64,000 nt of DNA from CATOSK01 sp963665735. Lineage in GTDB: Bacteria > Chloroflexota > Dehalococcoidia > Lucifugimonadales > UBA3495. Positions 45,419 through 53,862 of this stretch are shown piece by piece. The position numbers and the translations under genes were made by a program. Location: assembly GCA_963665735.1 (NCBI GenBank), contig OY762444.1, positions 868,001 to 932,000 on the forward strand. Direction: 5' to 3'. Numbering within the stretch: the stretch's first letter is position 1; each line of letters begins with the position of its first letter. Below the pieces are notes generated by a model, which worked only from the letters and a program-made list of their open reading frames with translations, made no database searches and had not been told where the DNA came from.

Positions 45419-45533
45419 CGTCATTCCCGCCCGCTACCGTCATTCCCGCGAAAGCGGGAATCCACAAGTCCCAATCCCCGGAACGTCGCATTTCGGGTAG
45501 ATTCCTGGATTCCGGCCTTCGCCGGAATAACGG
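45419..45533. repeat. REP/BIME-like repeat, copy 5 (with extra partial unit)
   Basis: A partial CGTCATTCCCGC, then CGTCATTCCCGCGAAAGCGG, and the inverted partner ATTCCGGCCTTCGCCGGAAT plus AACGG. Here the left unit is built on CCCGC/GCGGG, a compensated change of the stem, so hairpin formation rather than exact sequence seems conserved. Confidence 0.75.
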
Positions 45534-45552
45534 CTTGATTTGGCGACACCGG

Positions 45553-46236
45553 CTAGCTTACGGTAGCGGCGCCGCCCTGCTCCAGGTACGCCGCCGCTTC
45601 CTGGGGATCCATCGGTTTCAGGTCTATTTGCAGCGGCGAAGAAATGCCGCCCGAAAGCACCATCTGCATCGCCTGTTGCACGGTCATGGTAGTGTCAAAA
45701 ATTTCCCGCACCGGAATCACCGCCACCCAACCGGAGTTGGGAGTCGGAGCGGTGGGCAGGTAAACCACGCCCATAATGTGGGCCGTGCCGATTCCGGTTA
45801 TGCCGGTCAGGAACCCGACCATCCATGTCCCTTGTTTCGGGTACTCCACCAGCACCACCCGCTTGAATCCGGCGGCGCTGTCCCCCCGGAAAGAGACAAT
45901 CAACTGCCGCGCCGGGCCGTATATCGCCCCAACTACCGGGATATGCAGGATGGACTGCCCCAACGCCCGGATGACCCGCCGGCCGATGCGTTTTCGCCAG
46001 GCCAACCCTAGCAGATAGGCGATGACTACCAGCCCGATGAATCCCAGGCCCGGTATGCTCAGGCCGGCGGCTTGCTCGAAAACGGGTTTCAACACCCCGT
46101 CAATCGCGTTGAACATCCACGCCACGATGTAATAGGTGATTGCCAGGGGAATCAGAATCACGATTCCTTCAATCAACGTGGTACGCAGATGCCCCCACAG
46201 TTTCGCGGCCGGGGAACTCCCCCTTCTCGGATTCAT
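45553..46236 (-). CDS. DUF502-family membrane protein
   Basis: 227 residues. Two transmembrane helices near residues 22-45 (LIEGIVILIPLAITYYIVAW) and 60-78 (IPGLGFIGLVVIAYLLGLAW), then the conserved soluble segment IPVVGAIYGPARQLIVSF, RVVLVEYPKQGTWMVGFLTG and VVYLPTAPTPNSGWVAVIPV. This is DUF502 (PF04367), of unknown function, with a possible link to envelope or photosynthesis-related membranes in other phyla. Confidence 0.88.
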   Translation of the reverse strand: MNPRRGSSPAAKLWGHLRTTLIEGIVILIPLAITYYIVAWMFNAIDGVLKPVFEQAAGLSIPGLGFIGLVVIAYLLGLAWRKRIGRRVIRALGQSILHIPVVGAIYGPARQLIVSFRGDSAAGFKRVVLVEYPKQGTWMVGFLTGITGIGTAHIMGVVYLPTAPTPNSGWVAVIPVREIFDTTMTVQQAMQMVLSGGISSPLQIDLKPMDPQEAAAYLEQGGAATVS

Positions 46237-46406
46237 GCCTGCCTCCTCGTCGCCCTGGTCCCACCGGGAACCGCTATGGCCGCGTCCGTCGCCGCCGGCC
46301 CGACGTTCAACGCCGGTTCAAGTGTATGGGCGGATATGGGACTGGTCAACAAACCAGGCCGGGGCCAACCCTTGCGCCTGAAACTTGGAAGCCGAAGGCC
46401 GGAAAG

Positions 46407-46745
46407 CTATGTGTCCAACTGCACCGTGGCCGACTGCCGGACGGTATCCCCGGGGTTGCGGGTGGTGTGTCCCTGGCCGGTCAGGTCTTCTGCCAACAAC
46501 GCCGTCCCCGCGCCGAAACGGTGAACCGACCCGTCCCCCAGGCCAATCTCCATTTCCCCGGACAGCGTTATGACATACTGCCTCCGGGGGGCGTTGTGCC
46601 AGTCGGAAAAGCTGCCCGCCGGGGATTCCCGGAAAATAACCCCAATGGTACTATCCGGCTGGGCCAATGCCGGGTGGGATTCCAAATCCATTTCCTCAAT
46701 GTGGGACTGGCCGTCGTCTCCGGTAAACAATCGGTAAATGGGCAT
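46407..46745 (-). CDS. Cupin-domain protein, paralog B
   Basis: 112 residues, MPIYRLFTGDDGQSHIEEMD, SDWHNAPRRQYVITLSGEME, GLGDGSVHRFGAGTALLAED, TGQGHTT. Clear paralog of the cupin at 42244, with the same ligand candidates. Upstream, 46237-46406 holds no feature I can support. Confidence 0.85.
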   Translation of the reverse strand: MPIYRLFTGDDGQSHIEEMDLESHPALAQPDSTIGVIFRESPAGSFSDWHNAPRRQYVITLSGEMEIGLGDGSVHRFGAGTALLAEDLTGQGHTTRNPGDTVRQSATVQLDT

Positions 46746-46873
46746 AAATCAAACTCCCGCGCCGGATTCAGGTATTGCCGCATGGCGCCCGGCCAGCGTA
46801 ACGGCTAAGACAATCAAGCGCAACCGCAATCCAGTAGTCTGTCGCCGTTGTGTTGATGGTTAACGGACAAGCC

Positions 46874-46973
46874 CGTCATAACGGCGTAGGCCGGTATCCA
46901 GGATTCCTCGCCTTCATGTATCCTGTTCAATGCTTAGACTTTTTGGATTCCGGCTTTCCCCGGAATGATGATA
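46874..46973. repeat. REP/BIME-like paired repeat, copy 6
   Basis: CGTCATAACGGCGTAGGCCG ... ATTCCGGCTTTCCCCGGAAT plus GATG, in the 310-base divergent gap between cupin B and the second LLM gene. No other feature is evident there except the AAGGAGG ribosome site of the LLM gene. Confidence 0.75.
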
Positions 46974-47057
46974 CATCCCTCGCTGGTCACCAGTTCAATT
47001 GAGTTGCGCCACTAACCGCCAATGGCCGCCCGCAGGAACGACAAGGAGGAAATAACT

Positions 47058-48104
47058 ATGGAAATTGCAATCGGACTGGACGGAGGACTGCGGTTGTCCG
47101 CGTCGGAACAGGCCGAGTTGTCCCAGGAAGCCGCCCGCCTGGGCTACACCGCCATCTGGACCAACGAGGGCAGCGGCCAGGATATGTTCCAAATCTGCGC
47201 CCAACGCTGGGCGGCCAGCCGCGAAGTTACGCCGGAGGGTCTGGGAACCGGCATCGCAGTCTCCCCGGTCACTTACCGCACCCCCGTCGCTTTCGCCATG
47301 AGCGGCGGCACCCTGAGCCAGCAGACCGACGGCAAGTTCTGCATGGGCATCGGAACCGGCGGGGCCTACCGACCCCGTTCCCGCCGGGCCTTGGGTATGC
47401 CCCGCCTTTCCGCGCTGGCCCTCATGCGCGACTACCTGGTTACGGTCAAGGGCCTGGTGGCGGGAGAGGAAGTTGACTACCAGGGCGAGGTAGTCACTCT
47501 CCGGGGCATGAAACTGGATATTGACCCGCCGCCCCGCACGCCGGTTTACCTGGGCGCCTTGGGGCCGGAAATGCTGCGGTTGGCCGGCGAGTTGGCCGAC
47601 GGCGCTTGCCTCAATTGGTGCAGTCCGGCCCAAATCGCCTGGAGCCGCCAGCGCATCAACGAAGGCGCGGCCAGGGTCGGGCGTGACCCGGCGGAAGTCA
47701 AGATGGTGGAGTATATCCGGGTCTGCGTGGACGACGACGTTGACGCCGCCCGCCGAGCCTATGCCACGGCCACGATGGGTTACGCCCTCGGCCCCCAGGT
47801 GCCTACCCAGCGGGAGCGGGCCTTGGGCTACCGCGCCCACTTTGAGCGAATGGGTTTTACCGAGGAACTGGCCGGCCTTGACGAAATGCGGACTAAGGGA
47901 GCGTCCCGCGACGAAGTAGCCGACGCCTTTTCCCCGCAGTTGCTCCGCGCCGTCGGGTACTACGGCCCGGCGGAGGGGGCCAATCAAGCCTTCCTGGAAC
48001 TGGCCCAGGGGTTGGATGTGGCTATCGTCCGGGTGGTGGCCGCCCGTCCGGGAATCGAGTCCATCCTGGCGGTGATGCGCGCCTGCGCCCCCAACCAAGG
48101 TTAA
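47058..48104 (+). CDS. LLM-class oxidoreductase (probably F420-dependent)
   Basis: 348 residues, luciferase-like barrel: EIAIGLDGGLRLSASEQAEL, LGYTAIWTNEGSGQDMF, GIAVSPVTYRTPVAFAMSGG, GKFCMGIGTGGAYRPRS, and PVYLGALGPEMLRLAGELAD with GACLNW typical of F420-dependent members (MER/Mtd-like). AAGGAGG lies 8 bases before ATG 47058. Substrate unknown. Followed 105 bases later by a CMD-family gene in the same direction. Confidence 0.85.
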   Translation: MEIAIGLDGGLRLSASEQAELSQEAARLGYTAIWTNEGSGQDMFQICAQRWAASREVTPEGLGTGIAVSPVTYRTPVAFAMSGGTLSQQTDGKFCMGIGTGGAYRPRSRRALGMPRLSALALMRDYLVTVKGLVAGEEVDYQGEVVTLRGMKLDIDPPPRTPVYLGALGPEMLRLAGELADGACLNWCSPAQIAWSRQRINEGAARVGRDPAEVKMVEYIRVCVDDDVDAARRAYATATMGYALGPQVPTQRERALGYRAHFERMGFTEELAGLDEMRTKGASRDEVADAFSPQLLRAVGYYGPAEGANQAFLELAQGLDVAIVRVVAARPGIESILAVMRACAPNQG

Positions 48105-48209
48105 GTTGTCCAAACGGTGTTAAACTAGCCCCAGGAAAATACCCCGGCGGCCTTTCCCGCCACGCCGTTTCTTGTTGGCGGGGGAAATTGGCCGCAAAAG
48201 GAGAAAGTC

Positions 48210-48767
48210 ATGGCCCGAACACCCCCGGTTACCAGGGAATCAGTACCCGAATCCCAGAGGGAAACTTTCGACGCCATCGTTGCGGAACGGGGCGGCGTCC
48301 CGGAAGGCGGCCCCGGCTCCGTGTTGTTGAACGCCCCCGAAGTCGCCCAGCGGGCCTTGGGTTTGGCCCTTTACCTGCGTACCGACACCTCCCTTGAACC
48401 CCGCATCCGGGAACTCGCCATGCTGGTAGCGGCCCGGGAAAACGACTGCCAATACATCTGGAACGCCCACGCTCCGCCCGGACGCCGGGCCGGCCTGCGG
48501 GATGAACTGGTCAACGCCCTCCGCGACAAGCAAGACCTTCCCAACCCGGCGGCGGACGAGGCCGCGGTGGTGGAGTACGGCCAGCAGTTTTTCCGCACCC
48601 GCCGAGTGACCCAGGAAACCTTTGACGCCGTGGTGTCCCATTTCGGCGTAACCGGCGCCACCGAGTTGACCACCCTCTTGGGCTGCTACTCCATGCTGGC
48701 CTTCAACGTCAACGCTTTCGGCGTCGAACTCCCGGCGGAAAGAACCGAAGACCCGCTGCCCATCTAG
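48210..48767 (+). CDS. Carboxymuconolactone-decarboxylase/AhpD-like protein
   Basis: 185 residues, all-helical: LEPRIRELAMLVAARENDCQ and YIWNAHAPPGRRAGL carry the E..C-x-Y-x-W-x-x-H active-site pattern of CMD proteins, and HFGVTGATELTTLLGCYSML is the second conserved helix. It lacks the AhpD CxxC pair, so it is more likely a decarboxylase-like than a peroxidase-like member. Strong ribosome site AAAAGGAGA. Confidence 0.85.
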   Translation: MARTPPVTRESVPESQRETFDAIVAERGGVPEGGPGSVLLNAPEVAQRALGLALYLRTDTSLEPRIRELAMLVAARENDCQYIWNAHAPPGRRAGLRDELVNALRDKQDLPNPAADEAAVVEYGQQFFRTRRVTQETFDAVVSHFGVTGATELTTLLGCYSMLAFNVNAFGVELPAERTEDPLPI

Positions 48768-48807
48768 GGATTAACTGAAAGTCTCTTGCCCCTATCCCGA
48801 TTGAATC

Positions 48808-48840
48808 CGTCATTACGGCGCAGGCCGGAATCCAGAAATC
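48808..48840. repeat. REP-like half repeat, copy 7
   Basis: A single module, CGTCATTACGGCGCAGGCCG followed by GAATCCAG, without an inverted partner, 40 bases after the CMD gene. Confidence 0.65.
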
Positions 48841-48908
48841 CTGTGAATCTAATTGCCTTGGCAACGGGTTTACCGGACGCGCAAAACGAAACCACCAAGG
48901 AGGACAGC

Positions 48909-49826
48909 ATGGCATTGCAATGGCAGCACGTAGCCGGCCCTTTCAGCCGCTTGACCGAAGGCCCCGCCTGGGACGGCCGGCGGCTGTTGTTTACCCACAT
49001 CCCGGCCAGCCGCATCATGTCCTACGACCCGGAAACCGGCGATTGCGCCGTCTTTCGCGAGAACACCAACCACACCAACGGGCTGGCTTTCGACGCCGAG
49101 GGCCGGCTTTACGGCTGCTGCTCCGGTGGCCGGGCCATCGTCCGCTTTGACCCCGACGGCACTACCCAGACCATCGTCAACGAACTCGACGGCCAGCGGC
49201 TGAACACGCCCAACGACCTGGCCATTGACCGCCAGGGCCGCATCTGGTTCAGCAACCCCTGGAACGACGTGAACATTGACCCCAGCGAAACCCCGGACAT
49301 GGATGAGCGGGACATCCTGCGGGCCGACCCCGATTCCGACGGCGGTTGGACTTGCCGCCGCATGACCTTCGATACCACCGGCACCAACGGGCTGCTCTTG
49401 TCCCCCGACGAAAGCCGCCTGTACATGATTCAGACCGACGTTGCCCCCGGCTCGGTGCGGGAACTCCGCTCCTACCCCATCCAGGCCGACGGCTCCCTGG
49501 GCCAGTATATCGTCCTGCACCAGTTCGGCCAGGACCACCGCGGCCCCCAACGGGGCATTGACGGTATGTGCCTGGACTCCGACGGCAACATCGTCGGCAC
49601 CGCCGGCAGCAACGCCAGCGGCCCAGGCCCGATGATTTACGTCTGGACGCCCGAAGGCCGCGTCCTGGAAACCTACCCCATGCCCGTGGGAGTGGATATG
49701 CCCACCAACTGCGCCTTCGGTGACGCCGACCAGAGCAGCCTCTACGTCACCACCCTGGGCGGCCACCTGCTCCGCCTCCGCAACACCGGACGCCGCGGCT
49801 GGATAATGTGGCCCCCGGTGCGGTAA
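48909..49826 (+). CDS. SMP-30/gluconolactonase-family lactonase
   Basis: 305-residue six-bladed propeller: PFSRLTEGPAWDGRRLLFTH (metal Glu), HTNGLAFDAEGRLYGCCSGG, LNTPNDLAIDRQGRIWFSNP (metal Asn), FDTTGTNGLLLSPDESRLYM and GIDGMCLDSDGNIVGTAG (metal Asp). These are the calcium/zinc ligands of SGL-domain lactonases. ATG 48909 follows AAGGAGGA; an earlier frame is not SGL-like. Likely opens sugar-acid or other lactones; it precedes a GMC oxidoreductase that could supply the lactone. Confidence 0.9.
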   Translation: MALQWQHVAGPFSRLTEGPAWDGRRLLFTHIPASRIMSYDPETGDCAVFRENTNHTNGLAFDAEGRLYGCCSGGRAIVRFDPDGTTQTIVNELDGQRLNTPNDLAIDRQGRIWFSNPWNDVNIDPSETPDMDERDILRADPDSDGGWTCRRMTFDTTGTNGLLLSPDESRLYMIQTDVAPGSVRELRSYPIQADGSLGQYIVLHQFGQDHRGPQRGIDGMCLDSDGNIVGTAGSNASGPGPMIYVWTPEGRVLETYPMPVGVDMPTNCAFGDADQSSLYVTTLGGHLLRLRNTGRRGWIMWPPVR

Positions 49827-49867
49827 ACCAACTGACTACCTTCCCTGGGGCCTTTCCAAAGTTGGAT

Positions 49868-49944
49868 CGTCATTCCGGCGAAGGCCGGAATCCAGCGCTT
49901 GGACGACCAAAGGGTTATGAATTCCCGCTTTCGCAGGAATGACA
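49868..49944. repeat. REP/BIME-like paired repeat, copy 8
   Basis: CGTCATTCCGGCGAAGGCCG ... AATTCCCGCTTTCGCAGGAA plus TGAC, a short pair (about 77 bases) between the lactonase and GMC oxidoreductase genes. Confidence 0.75.
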
Positions 49945-50034
49945 GCGTTGAGTGGCAGGATGGTCAACAGCTACTTTGGAAAGGCCCTGAACCTTCCCCG
50001 GTAAACCTTGACCCACCTTTGACCGACGGAGAAA

Positions 50035-51582
50035 ATGGGCATGAAGTACGACGTTATCGTTATCGGAGCGGGTTCCGCCGGCTGCGTCGTCGCCGGCCGG
50101 ATGTCCGAAGACCCCAACATATCCGTGCTGCTGCTGGAAGCCGGCCCGGACTATCCCGACTTTGAGAATTACCCGGATGACCTCAAGTTCGGATACAGCG
50201 CGACGGCCTCCACCCCCGGCGCTCCTCATAACTGGTCTTTCCAGGCCCAGGCAAGACCGGAGCAGTCCGAACCCATGCCCGTCCCCCGCGGCCGGGTGGT
50301 TGGCGGAACCAGCGCCATCAACGGGCAGGTCATTTTGCGGGGCGTCCCCGAAGACTACGATTCCTGGGCGGCCCTGGGCAACGACCAATGGTCTTACATC
50401 AATATGCTGCCCTACTTCCGCAAGCTGGAAACCGACACCGACATCCGCGACGACTTCCACGGCACCGACGGCCCCATTCCGGTGCGCCGTTTTCGTAAGG
50501 AAGACTGGCTGCCCTTCCAGAACGCCTTTCACCAAGCCGCCCTGGACGCCGGCTATCGCGAAGACCCGGATATGAACCACCCGGACTCCGGCGGCGTTGG
50601 CCCCATCCCCATGAACAACCCCAACGGCATCCGCATGAGCACCGGCTTGACCTACATCAACCCCAACCGCCACCGCCTCAACCTGACCGTGCGCGGCAAC
50701 GTCCTGGTGCGCCGGATTCTGTTCGACGGCAACCGGGCTGCCGGCGTGGAAGTCGAAAGCGGCGGCGAGGTCTTTCAAGTGGAGGCCGACGAAATCGTCC
50801 TCAGCGGCGGGGCCATCGCCTCTCCCCAGATATTGATGCTCTCCGGCGTCGGCCCGGCGGAACAACTGCGAAACTTGGGCATCCCCGTCGTGCAAGACCT
50901 CCCCGGCGTGGGCAAAAACTTCCGAGACCATCCAATGGCCCCGGTGCGGCTGCGGGTCAGGGACGACTTTCCCCAAGACCCGGAAGCGCCCCGCATCCAG
51001 GCCGGTCTCCGCTACACCGCCGCCGGGTCAGACCTCCGCAACGATATGCAGATTATGCCCTCTTCCTTTTCCTTCCCCCTGGGCGGCGACCCCTTGGCCG
51101 GTGAGGGAGTCCGATTTTCCTGCATCCTGGAGCTGGCTGCCGGCAAGGGCGAGATTACCCTGGCTTCCGCCGACCCCCACGACCAGCCCAACCTTTACTA
51201 CGGTTTCCTGGAAGAAGAGTCAGACCGGGAACGGCTGCGGGAAGCCGTGCGAATCTGTTTCCGGTTGCTGGAGCATGAGTCCTTCCAGGAAATCGTGGCC
51301 GGCCCGTTAACCCCCACTTACGACGACCTGGCCTCCGACGACGCTTTGGACGACTGGCTGAACCGCAACGTAACCACCTCCCAACACCTTGCCGGCACCT
51401 GCAAGATGGGGCCGGACTCAGACCCGATGGCCGTGGTTGACCAATTTTGTCGGGTTCGGGGCGTCACCGGCCTGCGGGTAGCGGACACCTCGGTCATGCC
51501 CGACGTGGTGCGGGCCAACACCAACACCACTGCCATATCCATCGGTGAAAGAGTCGCCGACTGGATGAAGGCCGCACGATAA
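50035..51582 (+). CDS. GMC-family FAD oxidoreductase
   Basis: 515 residues. FAD-binding N-terminus YDVIVIGAGSAGCVVAGRMS, LLLEAGPDYPDF; GMC signature 1 PRGRVVGGTSAINGQVILRG, signature 2 VLSGGAIASPQILMLSGVGP; C-terminal SQHLAGTCKMGPD with catalytic His and VADTSVMPDVVRANTNTTAI with the partner Asn. Oxidises an alcohol (choline, sugar, aromatic or polyethylene-glycol type) with FAD. Start at either ATG 50035 or 50041. It follows the lactonase in the same orientation. Confidence 0.92.
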   Translation: MGMKYDVIVIGAGSAGCVVAGRMSEDPNISVLLLEAGPDYPDFENYPDDLKFGYSATASTPGAPHNWSFQAQARPEQSEPMPVPRGRVVGGTSAINGQVILRGVPEDYDSWAALGNDQWSYINMLPYFRKLETDTDIRDDFHGTDGPIPVRRFRKEDWLPFQNAFHQAALDAGYREDPDMNHPDSGGVGPIPMNNPNGIRMSTGLTYINPNRHRLNLTVRGNVLVRRILFDGNRAAGVEVESGGEVFQVEADEIVLSGGAIASPQILMLSGVGPAEQLRNLGIPVVQDLPGVGKNFRDHPMAPVRLRVRDDFPQDPEAPRIQAGLRYTAAGSDLRNDMQIMPSSFSFPLGGDPLAGEGVRFSCILELAAGKGEITLASADPHDQPNLYYGFLEEESDRERLREAVRICFRLLEHESFQEIVAGPLTPTYDDLASDDALDDWLNRNVTTSQHLAGTCKMGPDSDPMAVVDQFCRVRGVTGLRVADTSVMPDVVRANTNTTAISIGERVADWMKAAR

Positions 51583-51730
51583 AGAGCTATCCCAAACCAA
51601 GCCTTTCCTGCGTCCCACTCTCTCAAATGGGGAGACTCCCCATTGTCTCCCCCTTTGCAACGGCGGATTGCTACCGTCAAGGGATGCACGCCCTGTTTCA
51701 ACGAAGGCTCCAAACGGGGCAGAAAAATCC

Positions 51731-51751
51731 CCTCCCCCTACTAGGGGGAGG
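51731..51751. repeat. Perfect 21-base palindrome CCTCCCCCTA-C-TAGGGGGAGG
   Basis: Ten-base arms with one central base in the 240-base gap after the GMC gene, followed by GTTAGGGTGGGGGTGG. A degenerate relative (CCTCCCCCACCAGAGGCGAGGG) occurs near 59846. The rest of this gap has no gene I can support. Confidence 0.6.
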
Positions 51752-51822
51752 GTTAGGGTGGGGGTGGCATCCTCTTGGGGAAGGTTATGATAGGGGCAGA
51801 AACGCAGTTCCCCGCCAGCCCC

Positions 51823-52278
51823 TCACTCCGTCCCAAAAACCGTCTCCAACTGCGCCGACGCGTCAAAGAAATGCTGTAAACTCTCGTTGACCCGGAAGAA
51901 GATGTCCGCCCGCAGTTGGTCGCCGGTGGCGTTCTTGGATATGCCGCCCGCAATCATCAAATCCAGCGTGTTCAGGGTATGACTCAAGTCGGCGCCGCCG
52001 TGTTCCTTGGTGTTGGCAATCAGGTCCCGCCACTGCTCCATAGTCATTTCCAGGAAGAAATCGGCGTCAATCAAGTCGTACTCGGTGCCTTCTTTAACTT
52101 CCAGGCACTCGAAAGCCTCGAAGGTAACGATAAACACCCGCTCCCGGGCCTTGACTCCCATAACGGCGTCCACGCTGCCCAGTTGGCGGAACTCCGGATC
52201 GCCGTTGACCAATTCCTGCAACGCTTGGAACCACCCCACCGATGGGAACACTAACCGCTTCGTCCCCTGGACGCTCAT
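51823..52278 (-). CDS. SCP2-like sterol/lipid-binding protein
   Basis: 151 residues. FPSVGWFQALQELVNGDPEF, then a strand-rich part (VFIVTFEAFECLEV), FLEMTMEQWRDLIANTK and a helical tail. This order resembles the SCP2 fold, where a ..W..L... segment closes the hydrophobic cavity. GGAGGAATTAAGGG precedes the ATG. Last gene of the diiron cluster, 82 bases after fmdB-like; it may carry or present a hydrophobic substrate. Assignment is by pattern only. Confidence 0.5.
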   Translation of the reverse strand: MSVQGTKRLVFPSVGWFQALQELVNGDPEFRQLGSVDAVMGVKARERVFIVTFEAFECLEVKEGTEYDLIDADFFLEMTMEQWRDLIANTKEHGGADLSHTLNTLDLMIAGGISKNATGDQLRADIFFRVNESLQHFFDASAQLETVFGTE

Positions 52279-52360
52279 CCCTTAATTCCTCCGTGTCCGT
52301 AGAACCAAACCGGGGTTGACGAAACTTCCTGACTGCTCGCCACCCGGCCAATCTCAGCCG

Positions 52361-52669
52361 TTACTCCTTGAAGTACGGCTCTCCCTTTTCTTTGGCCTGA
52401 CTGAAAGGCGTCATGTTTTTCATGTGGTAGTCCGGGTCCGAGTTGGCCGGCGCCTGACCCAAAGCCTGGTCAACCATCTTGAAATACTTGGGGTCCAGCT
52501 GGGCCAGCTTGGCCGACTCCGATTTCACGTAGGCCACCCGCGACATTATCCGCCGCAGACTGCCCCCCTCGCACAATTGGCAGTTGGTCGGAGCCGGCGA
52601 GTTGAAAGACCGCAGAAAAACGCTGTTAACGCCCTGGCAGTCCTGGCAGCGGTACTCGTAAATGGGCAC
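52361..52669 (-). CDS. FmdB-family zinc-ribbon protein
   Basis: 102 residues. MPIYEYRCQDCQGVNSVFLR then NCQLCEGGSLRRIMSRVAYV: two CxxC pairs in the FmdB (PF09723/TIGR02605) ribbon, plus a longer tail (KYFKMVDQALGQAPANSDPD). FmdB-like ribbons are often found in formamidase and bacterial multicomponent monooxygenase clusters. It starts 8 bases after the second ferritin-like gene, so they are co-transcribed. Confidence 0.88.
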   Translation of the reverse strand: MPIYEYRCQDCQGVNSVFLRSFNSPAPTNCQLCEGGSLRRIMSRVAYVKSESAKLAQLDPKYFKMVDQALGQAPANSDPDYHMKNMTPFSQAKEKGEPYFKE

Positions 52670-52677
52670 GGCGGTTC

Positions 52678-53778
52678 TCAGGCCGAGGCGGTTTCCGGCC
52701 GGCGCAGGTAGGCTCCCAGGTCCAGGGACAGGTTAGCCTCCGTCTTGCCGATGCCGGCCCACTGCATCCGGGCCAAGTACTCTTCGATGTAACGCTGTTG
52801 CAGGTCGCGCACCACTTCCATCCCCCCGGTTATGTTGCCCAGACCACCGCCGAAGACAATCGCCAAAGCCTCCCAAAGCGTCGGGTCTTTCAGTTCCAGC
52901 CCCATGTCCCGCTCCACGCCCCGCATCAGGTTATTCAGGCCCATGCCAAAACCGGCATCCTGGTGTTCCACGGCGTACTTGACGTGGGCCATGCCGTAGG
53001 CGATGTGGCGGGCCTTGTCCTCCATGCTGCGTCGGAAAAGATACTTGTCCGCCGGGTTGGTGGCGTAGGCTTCCCCGTAGCGGTAAAGCAGCAGGGTCAT
53101 CGGCCCGCGGATGATATACAGGTAAACCGCCGCCTCCGTCCAGCCGGCCCGCACTTCCATCAACCGGCGGTTGATATGCCCCGGACTTTCCAACCCCAGC
53201 CCGCCGCCGTTGGCCAAGGCCCGCTGTCGGAAGGCCGTATAGTGCCGCCCCGAATCCCAAATCTCCGAAGCCAGGAAGGTCTTGACTTCGTGATAAGCGT
53301 AGTTCATCCGGTGCAGCCACATACCGATTACGTCGGTCTCAATGGATGCCTGCTGGGCCAACTCGGTGCAAAGCTGGCTCATGGCAAGTTCCACTTCCGC
53401 GGCTTGCGGCGTCAATTCATCCCAAGGCACGTCGGCGTGGGCCATCCACCGTCGTTGAATCGCCTCTTCATAAAGGTCAACGGCATTGTCCGCCCAGATG
53501 TCCACCTTGGAACTCAGGGCGTAGAAATCAGTGCGGGGCACCCCCGGAATCGGAAACGCGCCCCGGGGCCGGCGGCTCATATCCGTACTGGATTCCGGTA
53601 CGTCGCCGTAACTGCCCACGTTAAGCCCGCGCATGGTCATGCCGTGTTTCCCCGGCTGGACCCGGACGCCCCATTCCAGGGTATCCTTCATCCAGGCCAG
53701 AGACTCCGCGCTGGGAGGCGGCTTGGCGGCGGTTTCGCCGGAAATTTCCTCCGGCTGTTGTTCCTCGCCTGGCGGCAT
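52678..53778 (-). CDS. Ferritin-like diiron paralog with lost carboxylate ligands (non-catalytic subunit?)
   Basis: 366 residues. Aligns along its core with the gene just upstream: HEVKTFLASEIWDSGRHYTA against HEVRLALLAQVMDESRHLDV, and RSMEDKARHIAYGMAHVKY against RCAQDEARHVAIGVLHLRY. Both ligand histidines are kept (residues about 179 and 255) but ExxH becomes SGRH and KARH, and the helix-B and helix-E glutamates of the partner align with Ala and Gly. So it probably cannot bind two irons and may be a structural partner, as beta subunits are in bacterial multicomponent monooxygenases. VPWDELTP near residue 95 is shared. It lies 84 bases behind the partner. Confidence 0.75.
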   Translation of the reverse strand: MPPGEEQQPEEISGETAAKPPPSAESLAWMKDTLEWGVRVQPGKHGMTMRGLNVGSYGDVPESSTDMSRRPRGAFPIPGVPRTDFYALSSKVDIWADNAVDLYEEAIQRRWMAHADVPWDELTPQAAEVELAMSQLCTELAQQASIETDVIGMWLHRMNYAYHEVKTFLASEIWDSGRHYTAFRQRALANGGGLGLESPGHINRRLMEVRAGWTEAAVYLYIIRGPMTLLLYRYGEAYATNPADKYLFRRSMEDKARHIAYGMAHVKYAVEHQDAGFGMGLNNLMRGVERDMGLELKDPTLWEALAIVFGGGLGNITGGMEVVRDLQQRYIEEYLARMQWAGIGKTEANLSLDLGAYLRRPETASA

Positions 53779-53809
53779 TATTCTCCTGAAATGGGCCGTC
53801 TTTTCAGAA

Positions 53810-53838
53810 AGGGACGCGGAGAAATCCTCGGCGTCCCT
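53810..53838 (-). terminator. Intergenic stem-loop between the two ferritin-like genes
   Basis: AGGGACGC (53810-53817) pairs perfectly with GCGTCCCT (53831-53838) around 13 bases; on the minus strand it is followed by TTTCTGAAAA. It could partly terminate or stabilise the upstream mRNA and so set the ratio of the two subunits. Confidence 0.45.
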
Positions 53839-53862
53839 CTTTGGCTCTGTGTGAATCCCGCG

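Noticed and set aside
7438..49944. CRISPR or transposon ends for the CGTCATTCCGGC repeats
   Set aside because: Copies are single intergenic pairs, kilobases apart, without spacers, target duplications or an enclosed transposase; REP/BIME-like is the better reading.
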